This document shows, piece by piece, positions 27,020 to 35,295 of a stretch of DNA of 54,975 bases. The stretch is taken from positions 1 to 54,975 of the forward strand of contig JABLXL010000056.1 of NCBI GenBank assembly GCA_013178005.1. The letters are read 5' to 3'. A program made the translations under genes and the position numbers. The number at the start of each line of letters is the position of its first letter. Position 1 is the first letter of the stretch. Under the pieces are notes generated by a model. That model ran no database searches. It saw only the letters and a program-made list of their open reading frames with translations, and was not told the DNA's origin. The DNA is from Actinomycetota bacterium (lineage in GTDB: Bacteria > Actinomycetota > Geothermincolia > Geothermincolales > RBG-13-55-18).

Positions 27020-30000
27020 ATGGGAACAGTGATAATGCGCTCGAGGCTTTTCCTATCGCTGGCGGCTGGCGCGCTGGGGGTCGCGCCCCTCATGCCAGTG
27101 TCCTTCCCGGCTCGAGCCGGTGTTGACTTTGTCATCGTTGCGTACCCAGGGGAGCGCGTTGTTTCTCAACCTTTTCCATCGGGCCCGGGCTCCGCGGGCA
27201 CGGCCGAAAAGGACGCCGCCCATGGCGACGCGGATTCCTACCTCTACGGCGCCAACGCGGATGAGGTGTCATTATTCGCCGACACCGCCACGGGGGACGT
27301 CAACGGCGACGGCATAGCAGACCTGGTCATGGGGCACGACCAGGGAGGCACCGCGCCTCCTTATTTCTACACCGGCAAGGTCTATGTCTATTACGGGCGC
27401 GCGGAACCTGCAGCCGACGTCGACCTCGGAACGGGCGCGGACCTCACTATCAGCGGATACACCTTTTCCTTCAGCACGGGGTGCAGCGTGGCCTGCGGGG
27501 ACGTCAACGGCGACGGCATCGACGACATCCTCATCGGGGCCTACCTCGACACGCCGGAAGGGCTGGGAACGGGGCCCTCGTACGCGGGCTCGGTTTCCGT
27601 GATCTTCGGGAGCGCCTCGCTCCCCACGTCCTGGAACTTCGACACCGACCCACCCGACCTCTACATCTCAAGCGCCAACGGGGGCGAGATGTGCGGCATG
27701 AGCGTGGCGGCCGGGGATATCGACGGGGACGGCTACGACGATATCCTGTTCGGCGCCCACCTGGGGAACGGCGGGGTCCACTTCGGGGACGGTTCGACCT
27801 GGGCCGCGCAGGGGTACGCCAACCCGGACTCCCTCTACGACGTCTCCATGATCGACACCACGCGCGGCTGGGCGGTGGGACGCTACATCAGCGCCTACGA
27901 CACCATCTACCGCTATGACGGCGCCTCCTGGAGCGTCGATTCCACTTTTCACCAGTTCAAGCGCGGCCTCTTCGGGGTGGCGTCGCTGGACGCCTCGCAT
28001 ACGTGGGCGGTGGGGGCGGGAGGGCTGATCATCTTCAACAACAACTACAACGATAGCAAAGCGTGGGCAGCGCAGGGAGGCGGGGTGACCTCCTCCAACC
28101 TGCGCGACGTGGTCGCCCTTTCCGCCTCCAACGTATGGGCGGTGGGGGACGGCGGCACCATACTGCACTACGACGGCTCAAGCTGGTCTCCCCAGACGAG
28201 CGGAACCGCCGTCGCGCTGCGGGGGGTGGCGGCGGCGGATGCCTCCAACGTGTGGGCGGTGGGGGACGGCGGCACCATACTGCACTACGACGGCTCAAGC
28301 TGGTCTCCCCAGGCGAGCGGAACCGCCGTCGCGCTGCGGGGGGTGGCGGCGGCGGATGCCTCCAACGTGTGGGCGGTGGGGGACGGCGGCACCATACTGG
28401 AGACCAACGACGGCGGTACCGGTTGGAGCAAACAGCTGGTTTTGTTCACCCAGGGCAAGAACGCGGTGGACGCAGTGGACGCCTCCCACGCCTGGGCTGT
28501 GGGAGAGGCGGGCACCGGCCGCGCCTATATCGTCTGGGGCCGCGCGGGCGGTTGGCCGGCATGGGACTACGCCAACCCCATCCCTCCCAACAAGGTGATC
28601 AACGGCGTGGACAGCCTGGATTCATGCGGATTCCCGGTGAGCGTGGGCGACCTGAACGGCGACCCCATGGCGGACATGCTCATCGGCGCAGCCGAGGCGA
28701 ACGGCCCCGGCAACGCGCGCAACGGCGCCGGCGAAGTCTACGCGGTGTACGGAAGGCCCAAGGGGGCTTTTCCCTATTTCGTCGACCTCGCCACCCAGGC
28801 CGACTGCACCATATACGGCGCCTCGCCCCTGGACCGCATCCCCACCTCGATGTCGAGGCCCCTGGCGCGGGTGGATGGCGACCGCTATGACGATATCGTC
28901 CTCACCTCCATCTGGGCCGACGGCCCGGGGGATGCGCGCGGCGGGTGCGGCGAGGTCATGGTCATCCGTGGCGGCACGCTTCCCGGAACCGTGGACCTCG
29001 CGTCCATGCCTCCCGACATCACCCTGTACGGGCCTTATGAGGGGGCGGCGGCGGGGCGTTCCGTGGCGGTGCTCGACTTCGACGCCGACGGGCACCCCGA
29101 TATCGCGACGGGAAGCACGGGCGCCGGAAAGGGCGCCGAGAGGCCGAACTGCGGCGCGGCATGGCTGGTGCGCGGGGTTTCTCCCTGGCCTTCCCAAGTG
29201 GACCTCGCCTCCCATGCCTCGATGACCTTCTACGGCGCCAGGAGCGGGGACGCCTTCGGCTTCTGCCTCTCGGGGGCGAACCTCGATGGAGACCCGCATG
29301 GCTTCGACGACCTGGTGATAAGCGACGTCAACGGCGACGGGCCGGGGGAAACGCGAAAGAATTGCGGAGAGCACTTCCTCTTCCTGGGGCACGATTTCAC
29401 TCCCCCTTCCTGTTCGATCGTCAACGTCGCGAATGGCGTGGTGGTAGCGGGAACGGTTGGCGTGGAGGTTGAGGCATCCGATGAGCGCGGCGTAGAACAG
29501 GTGGAGTTCAGGGTGGACGGCGAGTTGAAGTTCACCGACCGCACCGCCCCCTACCGCTGGGATTGGGACACGCGGGAATACCCGGACGGGGCGCGCTACC
29601 TGCTGGAGGCGCGCGCCTACGACACCTCCGGCTTGAGCGCCGCGGACGCGCGCGAAGTCACGACCAACAACACCATCCCTCCCCTTTCCAGGACCTGGTA
29701 CCTGGCGGAGGGCACCACCGCCTGGGGTTTCGACACCTACGTGCTGGTGCAGAACCCCAACCCGGAGCCCACAGAAGTGACCTTTACCTTCATGAAACCG
29801 GGCGGGGAGGTGAGGGAGGACGCCTTCACCGTGCCCGAGAACTCGCGTTTCACCATCCTCGTCAACTCCTTCGTGACGGAAAGCGACGTCTCCACCAGGG
29901 TGGACGGGGACTTGCCCATCATATGTGAGCGCGCCATGTACTGGAACGGGCGCGCGGGAGGGCACGCCTCCATCGGGGTTTCCGAGCCCTCCCCCACCTG

Positions 30001-30913
30001 GTACCTGGCCGAGGGCACCACCGCCTGGGGGTTCGAGACCTACGTGCTGGTGCAGAACCCCAATCTTGATCCGATTAAGGTGACTATGACCTTCATGAAG
30101 CCGGGCGGAGAGACCCACGCCATGGGCTTCGAAGTCCCCGGCCGGGCCAGGCATACCGTCAATGTCAACCAGGTGATCACGGAAAGCGACGTCTCCACCA
30201 TGGTAGAGGCGAGCGCGCCGGTGATCTGCGAGCGCGCCATGTACCGCTACGGCAAGGACCTGGGTCATGATTCCATCGGAACCCCCTCCCCCAGCCGGGA
30301 ATGGTACCTGGCCGAGGGCACCACCGCCTGGGGTTTCGACACCTACGTGATGGTGCAGAACCCCAACCAGGAGCAGGCGGCGGTGGGCATGCAGTTCATG
30401 CTCCCCGGCGGAGGCACCGTGCCCTACGGCGTGCTGGTGCCGGGACGTTCCCGCTATACCGTGCATTTGAACGAAGTCCCGGGGTGCGAGGACACCGACC
30501 TTTCCACTTTCGTCACCTCCGACGTCCCCGTTATCTGCGAGCGCGCCATGTACTGGCGAGGCGCCTCGTCCTTCGGGGGCCACGACACCATCGGCACTCC
30601 CCTCCCCTCAAAAAACTGGTACCTGGCCGAGGGCACCACCGCCTGGGGGTTCGAGGAATACGTGCTGGTGCAGAACCCCAACCCCGAGGAAGCGGTGGTT
30701 TCCTTCACCTTCATGAAGTCGGACGCGAGCACGGATTTCGTATCCTTTCCCGTCCCGGGGTACGCGCGCTTTTCGCTGCGCGTGAACGACGTGGTCCCGG
30801 AGAGCGACGTCTCGGTATCGGTGCTTGCGGACAGGCCGGTGATCTGCGAGCGCGCCATGTACTGGGGGGAACGCAACATGGGCCACGCCACCATCGGCGT
30901 GCGCGGCCCGTGA
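27020..30913 (+). CDS. Large exported FG-GAP/YCF48-like protein with four WYLAEG modules
   Basis: The 1297-residue protein has a signal peptide (LFLSLAAGALGVAPLMPVSF). FG-GAP propeller blades with Ca-binding loops follow (DVNGDGIADLVMG, DVNGDGIDDILIG, DIDGDGYDDILFG). They are interrupted at ~265-500 by YCF48-like strands (NVWAVGDGGTILHYDGSSW), resume at ~530-790 and lead into an Ig-like domain (~795-885). Four modules of the WYLAEGTTAWGFDTYVLVQ type make up residues 892-1297. This module subtype differs from the TGGDFDTW subtype of the giant protein. FG-GAP repeats occur in integrin-like adhesins, and adhesion is inferred. The start may be ATG 27020 or ATG 27035; neither has a clear RBS. Confidence 0.8.
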   Translation: MGTVIMRSRLFLSLAAGALGVAPLMPVSFPARAGVDFVIVAYPGERVVSQPFPSGPGSAGTAEKDAAHGDADSYLYGANADEVSLFADTATGDVNGDGIADLVMGHDQGGTAPPYFYTGKVYVYYGRAEPAADVDLGTGADLTISGYTFSFSTGCSVACGDVNGDGIDDILIGAYLDTPEGLGTGPSYAGSVSVIFGSASLPTSWNFDTDPPDLYISSANGGEMCGMSVAAGDIDGDGYDDILFGAHLGNGGVHFGDGSTWAAQGYANPDSLYDVSMIDTTRGWAVGRYISAYDTIYRYDGASWSVDSTFHQFKRGLFGVASLDASHTWAVGAGGLIIFNNNYNDSKAWAAQGGGVTSSNLRDVVALSASNVWAVGDGGTILHYDGSSWSPQTSGTAVALRGVAAADASNVWAVGDGGTILHYDGSSWSPQASGTAVALRGVAAADASNVWAVGDGGTILETNDGGTGWSKQLVLFTQGKNAVDAVDASHAWAVGEAGTGRAYIVWGRAGGWPAWDYANPIPPNKVINGVDSLDSCGFPVSVGDLNGDPMADMLIGAAEANGPGNARNGAGEVYAVYGRPKGAFPYFVDLATQADCTIYGASPLDRIPTSMSRPLARVDGDRYDDIVLTSIWADGPGDARGGCGEVMVIRGGTLPGTVDLASMPPDITLYGPYEGAAAGRSVAVLDFDADGHPDIATGSTGAGKGAERPNCGAAWLVRGVSPWPSQVDLASHASMTFYGARSGDAFGFCLSGANLDGDPHGFDDLVISDVNGDGPGETRKNCGEHFLFLGHDFTPPSCSIVNVANGVVVAGTVGVEVEASDERGVEQVEFRVDGELKFTDRTAPYRWDWDTREYPDGARYLLEARAYDTSGLSAADAREVTTNNTIPPLSRTWYLAEGTTAWGFDTYVLVQNPNPEPTEVTFTFMKPGGEVREDAFTVPENSRFTILVNSFVTESDVSTRVDGDLPIICERAMYWNGRAGGHASIGVSEPSPTWYLAEGTTAWGFETYVLVQNPNLDPIKVTMTFMKPGGETHAMGFEVPGRARHTVNVNQVITESDVSTMVEASAPVICERAMYRYGKDLGHDSIGTPSPSREWYLAEGTTAWGFDTYVMVQNPNQEQAAVGMQFMLPGGGTVPYGVLVPGRSRYTVHLNEVPGCEDTDLSTFVTSDVPVICERAMYWRGASSFGGHDTIGTPLPSKNWYLAEGTTAWGFEEYVLVQNPNPEEAVVSFTFMKSDASTDFVSFPVPGYARFSLRVNDVVPESDVSVSVLADRPVICERAMYWGERNMGHATIGVRGP
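28130..28400 (+). repeat. 117-bp tandem repeat inside the FG-GAP/YCF48-like gene
   Basis: The string AACGT(A/G)TGGGCGGTGGGGGA recurs at 28130, 28247 and 28364, exactly 117 bases (39 codons) apart. The first two full copies are almost identical and the third is partial. It encodes YCF48-like strands. Confidence 0.8.
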
Positions 30914-30981
30914 GTCGCCTGCATGGGTCCGACTTTGATCGCATTGTGAAAAAGGGCGGCTGCTATTACCATTAAATAGAA

Positions 30982-31183
30982 CGAGGCGGGGACCGGCGGC
31001 CACTCGCATGATATGGAAGCGGGTTCCAGGTTGGGAGGTTTAGCTCGAGGCGCACGTTCGATACGGCGCCCGGAGGGGAAGGCGAGGCGGGGACCGGCGG
31101 CCACCCGCATGATATGGAAGCGGGTTCCAGGTTGGGAAGCTTAGCTCAATGCGCACGTTCGATACGGAGCCCGGAGGGAAAGG
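30982..31183 (+). repeat. 101-bp tandem leader duplication upstream of the second BY-kinase
   Basis: Copies at 30982-31082 and 31083-31183 are about 90% identical by eye. Shared blocks are CGAGGCGGGGACCGGCGGCC, GATATGGAAGCGGGTTCCAG and GCGCACGTTCGATACGG, and each copy ends in GGAGGGG/GGAGGGAAAGG. It lies in the 381-base gap between the FG-GAP gene and the kinase gene. No ORF or known RNA motif is recognised. Confidence 0.8.
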
Positions 31184-31294
31184 AGCCGTTGCTGAAGGCA
31201 AGAATTAACCACGGGATACCGGGGGACCTGCTTTTCCATCTTTGCGAACACGGCGTTAAGGTAACGGACGAAGCGGGCCGGGGAAGGTGAGTTC

Positions 31295-32947
31295 TTGGAG
31301 TTAAGGGATTACCTGAACGTCCTCCTCCACCGCAGGTGGATCATCGCCGGGACGGTGGCGGCGATAATCGCCCTCACCTTGATCTTCACCTTCATCCAGC
31401 CTCCCGTTTACCAGTCCAAGGTGGAGATACTAAGCGAGGTGAGCTCGGCAAGCGAGTCGGTCCTGGGGAGCTTTTTCACCTCGGCCCTTTTCGACCCCGA
31501 CCGCTATATCCAGACCCAGACGGAGATCATCAAGACCGACACCATGGCCCAGGCCGTGGAGGCCGCCCTGAAGATCAAGTACGAGGAGAACCAGAAGCTG
31601 CGCGAGGCCGGCGAGGACGTGTACATCCCCGAAAGCATCCCCGCCGCCTCCGAGCTTGCGTCCATGGTCGGCGTGGAGCAGGTCCAGCGCACCAACATCT
31701 TCGACATCGTCATCAACTGCGGCGACCCCCTCCTCTCCCGCGACGTGGCCCAGACCTATGCGGAGGAATATATTGCCAGCCGCCAGCTCGCGGCCATCCG
31801 CCAGATAAGCGAGGCCAGGCGAGAGGTCTGGAACCGTATCCAGGAGGTCGAGGAAGAGATCAGGCAGGTCGCAGAGGAGGCCAAGAAGTATTCGAACAAC
31901 GTGCCTGCCGAGCTGCAGAACGAGGCGGCCCGGGCTGTCAACCTGTGGGTATCCCTCTACGAAAAATACATCACCCTGCGCATCGCGGAGTCCCTCGAGC
32001 AGAGGGGCCTGGAGATCGTACAACCCGCCAAGCCGGGGGTAAAGACCAGCCCGCGACCCACCCGCAACGGCATCCTCGCCCTTTTCCTGGGGCTGATCCT
32101 GGGGGTGGGCCTGGCATTCCTGGTCGATTACCTCGACGACACCCTGCGCACCCGCGAGGACTTCGAGAGGCACTATGAGGCCGCCATCATCGGAGAGATA
32201 CCGCACCTCCCCCTGGAGGACCTTCCGCGCAACGCCATCCCCTATTTCGAGAGGTCGCAGCACCCCGCTATGGAGGGATACCGCACCTTGCGCACCAACC
32301 TGCAGTTCCTGGACCTGGAGGATGAGGGCAAGACCTTGCTCTTCACCTCCTCGGGACCGGAGGAGGGAAAATCCACGGTGATGCTCAACCTGGGAGCCGC
32401 CATCTCGGAGATGGGGAAAAAAGTCCTGCTGGTGGAGGCGGACTTACGCAAACCGGTGCTGGACAAGTATTTCAAGGTTTCCCCGGGCAAGGGCATCAGT
32501 GGGGTGCTGGCGGGCGCCGCGACCCTGGAGGAGGCGGTTCAGCCCACGCAATACCCCAACCTCTACGTCCTGCTGGCGGGGATAAAGCCCCCCAATCCTG
32601 CCGAGCTGGTGGCCTCGGAGGCGATGCGTGAGGCGCTGGAACGGGTGAAGCGCTTCGCGGACTTCGTCCTGATCGACGCGCCGCCGGTGCTGGTCGCCTC
32701 GGACGCCATGGCCCTGGCCACCAGGGTCGGGGGAGTGGTGCTGGTGGCGGGATACGGCAAGGCGGACCGGCAGGGCGCGAAGCACGCGGTGGAGCTGCTG
32801 CGCAAGGTAAACGCTAAAGTGGCGGGACTGGTTATTAACAACATCTCGCCATCCACGCGTTACGGTTACTACCACTATTACTATTACGCCCCTCCCCCCG
32901 AGGAAGAATCGCCTCGCCGCAGGTTCCTCCGCCGCTATCCAGGTTAG
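31295..32947 (+). CDS. Wzc-like polysaccharide copolymerase / BY-kinase, copy 2
   Basis: This is a 550-residue paralogue of the protein at 23209, with the same architecture. It has an N-terminal membrane segment (WIIAGTVAAIIALTLIFTFI), a coiled-coil periplasmic region, a second membrane segment (ILALFLGLILGVGLAFLVDY) and a kinase domain. That domain shows Walker A GPEEGKSTVMLNLG (~353), A' LVEADLRKP (~378) and Walker B VLIDAPP (~457), followed by a Tyr-rich tail (YGYYHYYYYAPP). The start is a TTG at 31295 with GGGGAAGGTGAG upstream. Its role would be control of polysaccharide polymerisation and export by cyclic autophosphorylation. The cognate phosphatase and the transporter are not in the window. 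Confidence 0.88.
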   Translation: MELRDYLNVLLHRRWIIAGTVAAIIALTLIFTFIQPPVYQSKVEILSEVSSASESVLGSFFTSALFDPDRYIQTQTEIIKTDTMAQAVEAALKIKYEENQKLREAGEDVYIPESIPAASELASMVGVEQVQRTNIFDIVINCGDPLLSRDVAQTYAEEYIASRQLAAIRQISEARREVWNRIQEVEEEIRQVAEEAKKYSNNVPAELQNEAARAVNLWVSLYEKYITLRIAESLEQRGLEIVQPAKPGVKTSPRPTRNGILALFLGLILGVGLAFLVDYLDDTLRTREDFERHYEAAIIGEIPHLPLEDLPRNAIPYFERSQHPAMEGYRTLRTNLQFLDLEDEGKTLLFTSSGPEEGKSTVMLNLGAAISEMGKKVLLVEADLRKPVLDKYFKVSPGKGISGVLAGAATLEEAVQPTQYPNLYVLLAGIKPPNPAELVASEAMREALERVKRFADFVLIDAPPVLVASDAMALATRVGGVVLVAGYGKADRQGAKHAVELLRKVNAKVAGLVINNISPSTRYGYYHYYYYAPPPEEESPRRRFLRRYPG

Positions 32948-33054
32948 TTCCCCATCCGTAGCCGCACCAAAACCATGATGGCTATGAAACACACATTAAT
33001 GCAATATACCTGTTGGCATGTTGAGCCCTGCAAATCCCCCTGGACTGCCTGTTT

Positions 33055-33993
33055 TCAGCGGACCTGGAGGGCTTCCAGGTTGATGAAGGTGAAGTTGGCG
33101 TCGGCGTTCTTCCGCCCCGAGCATAGCAGTTTGATGGTATGGGCCCCGGGCCCCAGGCCGGAAGCGGAGAAGACGGTGTCGCTGACCTTGAGCTGGCTGG
33201 AATAGAGGTCCACCTCGGCCCTCAGCTCCCCGTCGATGTAGACCTGCATGATGCCGTAGTTCCAGTGTCGGGTGCTCACCACCGCCACGTAATCGCCGGC
33301 GAAGGTATAGGTGCAGTAATCCCCCCCGTACGGGGTGGCCATGATCACGCCGCCGGTGACCTCCGCGTAATGTTCCTTGTACCATACCCCCTGGTAGGTC
33401 ATTCCCTCGGCAACGCAGCTGACCAGGGTGGGCGGGAGGCTTTTCTCGGGGGGCGTGGTTATGGTGGTGTCCTCGATAACCTCCGGCTCTTGGGTCGGGG
33501 TGAGCCCGGTAAGGGATATCGGCTCCACCTCCCCCGCCACGGGGATGGAGACCTCCCCTTCCCTGCCGTTGGTGTCCACCGGCGCCACGGCATAGGTGTT
33601 GAACATGGTCCCCTCGTCGTCATGGTAGACGTTATCGGAGACGATGGCGGGGTTGACCCTGGTGCCCGGGTCGTCGCTTGCCTTATAGCGATACACGTTG
33701 TAACCGATGATCCGGATGTCGTCCTTGGCGTCCCAGCGCACGGTCGCGCCTTTTCCCACCGTCACCCTTACGTTATCGGGGGCGGAGAGCGCCTCCATCT
33801 CGTGCGAGAAGGTGTCCTCGCGGGTCGAGCCTCCCCCGGCGCTTGACGTGCCGGAGACCCTCGACACATAGAGGACGAAGCTTGCCGCCACCAGTACGCC
33901 GAGGGCGGCGTAGACTATGGTGAAGACTGCCCTGAAGCCCGTTCTACCGGCGCCGTTGCGTTCCCGTTTCAACCTGCGCCTGAGGCCTGACAT
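33055..33993 (-). CDS. Exported FN3-like/lectin-like protein
   Basis: From the ATG at 33993 the product has 312 residues. A basic N-terminus (LRRRLKRERNG) and one membrane segment (AVFTIVYAALGVLVAASFVLYV) are followed by an FN3-like domain (APDNVRVTVGKGATVRWDA...GYNVYR). A Thr/Pro linker then leads to a C-terminal module with VAVVSTRHWNYGIMQVYIDG, shared with the proteins at 25324 and 35296. A -10-like TATACT at 34047-34042 makes the 33993 start more likely than an upstream in-frame start at 34125. It probably displays a carbohydrate-binding module on the outer face of the membrane (inferred). It is convergent with the BY-kinase gene and 107 bases from it. Confidence 0.7.
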   Translation of the reverse strand: MSGLRRRLKRERNGAGRTGFRAVFTIVYAALGVLVAASFVLYVSRVSGTSSAGGGSTREDTFSHEMEALSAPDNVRVTVGKGATVRWDAKDDIRIIGYNVYRYKASDDPGTRVNPAIVSDNVYHDDEGTMFNTYAVAPVDTNGREGEVSIPVAGEVEPISLTGLTPTQEPEVIEDTTITTPPEKSLPPTLVSCVAEGMTYQGVWYKEHYAEVTGGVIMATPYGGDYCTYTFAGDYVAVVSTRHWNYGIMQVYIDGELRAEVDLYSSQLKVSDTVFSASGLGPGAHTIKLLCSGRKNADANFTFINLEALQVR

Positions 33994-34041
33994 CGCTCCA
34001 TCGCCGCCTTTATCCACGCATTTACCCTTTCCACGCGCGAT

Positions 34042-34047
34042 AGTATA
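34042..34047 (-). promoter_or_regulatory. -10-like element (TATACT) for the FN3/lectin-like gene
   Basis: On the minus strand TATACT lies 49 bases upstream of the chosen ATG at 33993, in a short AT-rich patch. No convincing -35 is visible. Confidence 0.3.
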
Positions 34048-34263
34048 TATTGATTCTCCGTCCACCGCGATGACGGAAGGCGCTCCTCGCCTTGGGGACC
34101 GCGAGACACCTCTTTTTGCCGCCACAACGGGGGGCGGCCATCTCTTAAAGTGCTGCGAGAAGACCGGTCTCCCAGCAGTATCCTACACCGAGAGCCCCCT
34201 TTCCGCTTCCATATAAATCATCGGGGATCGCCCGGAAAACTTGACCATCCATGGTGAAACCGG

Positions 34264-34478
34264 ACCCACGCTTGATAAGCCGGCATGCGCAAGAGGTCCA
34301 TCGACGGTGCCGGTGACGTAATGCGCTGCGAGAAAAGGCTCGGGCATGAAGCAAGGTCGTCTCTGTGTGCCCGGGACTCACGTTTGGTAGGCCGGCATGC
34401 GCAAGGCATCCGTTGACTGTGCCGGTGACGCTATGGCCAGCGAAATATGGGCGGGTCAGCTATGGGGCAAGGACCGTC
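34264..34478. repeat. Diverged tandem repeat in the 34.0-35.3 kb intergenic region
   Basis: Two copies, 34264-34361 and 34376-34478 (offset 112), share GCCGGCATGCGCAAG, GTGCCGGTGACG and GCAAGG..CGTC. Fragments recur outside them: CTGCGAGAA near 34151, and GGCAAGGTCCGTC near 34572. The 1300-base gap has no supported gene. Confidence 0.6.
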
Positions 34479-34612
34479 CCCCACGTCTATATCCCTATAC
34501 AAGAGACAAGCCTTGCTCCGGACAGAGCAGGAGCTAACTTAAAAGGAGGATGACTTTGATCAAGTCATAGGGCAAGGTCCGTCTCCATTGCGCTGCGGTG
34601 GATGGTTGAAAG

Positions 34613-34643
34613 CAAAGCGAGGAAAGAATCAAGATACGACCCC
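34613..34643 (-). repeat. Solitary copy of the GGGGTCGTATCTTGA repeat
   Basis: The reverse complement TCAAGATACGACCCC occupies 34629-34643, preceded by GCGAGGAAAGAA, the tail seen with other copies. It lies in a gene-free stretch, about 20 bases before a GC-rich hairpin. Confidence 0.7.
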
Positions 34644-34665
34644 TATCTCTCTCCACCAAATAGGC

Positions 34666-34692
34666 GAGGCCGCCCTCGACGGGCGGCCCCTC
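34666..34692. terminator. GC-rich hairpin, terminator-like
   Basis: GGCCGCCC (34668-34675) pairs with GGGCGGCC (34681-34688) around TCGAC. CCTCTTC follows rather than a clean T run. Which transcript it would end is unclear. Confidence 0.35.
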
Positions 34693-35145
34693 TTCGTCGG
34701 CTACGCTTTTGCAGGCTTCTTGTAGGCTACGCTTTTGTCTGCCTTTCCTCGCCTCCTACGTTATCGCGAGAAATTCTATTTCCTTACTGTCGCCGCCTGC
34801 TCTTCTCTGCCGGTTCTTTCTTTCCCTTACAATCGTTATAACGGCATCCTGGCCCCCTTTTTTCACGAATACCCGGGATTAGGAGCATACGGGGAGCCTG
34901 CGGCGCTATTTCAGGGGTGAACGGGATGTCAGTTGACATCTCCCTCCAATAATGGCGAGGACACCTCTCCCGGCCGAAGGGTCAGGCCTTGTAATCGGCT
35001 ACAGGTTGAGCGGTTAGAGCAATCGGGCCCTGGGATGGGTAGAAGTCTTGCCTACCCCCAACCTCGAGGAGCGAGGGTTTCAATTCAGGTATTGGGCAAG
35101 GGCTGTACCTTTGTTGCCACGGGGATTGACAAGACGCTAGATAAA

Positions 35146-35291
35146 AGCAAGGCGAGGAAAAAATCAAGATACGACCCCAATTCACACAATTCAAGATACG
35201 ACCCCAATATTAAGACGCTGGATAAAAGCAAGGCGAGAAAAAAATCAAGATACGACCCCAATTCACAATTCACAATTCAAGATACGACCCC
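35146..35291 (-). repeat. Four tandem GGGGTCGTATCTTGA repeat copies after the 529-aa surface protein gene
   Basis: Reverse complements of the 15-mer lie at 35164-35178, 35191-35205, 35245-35259 and 35277-35291. Two are followed on their own strand by TTTTTTC(C/T)TCGCCTTGCTTTTATC and AGCGTCTT. The array begins five bases past the stop codon of the gene at 35296. Confidence 0.8.
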
Positions 35292-35295
35292 AAGG

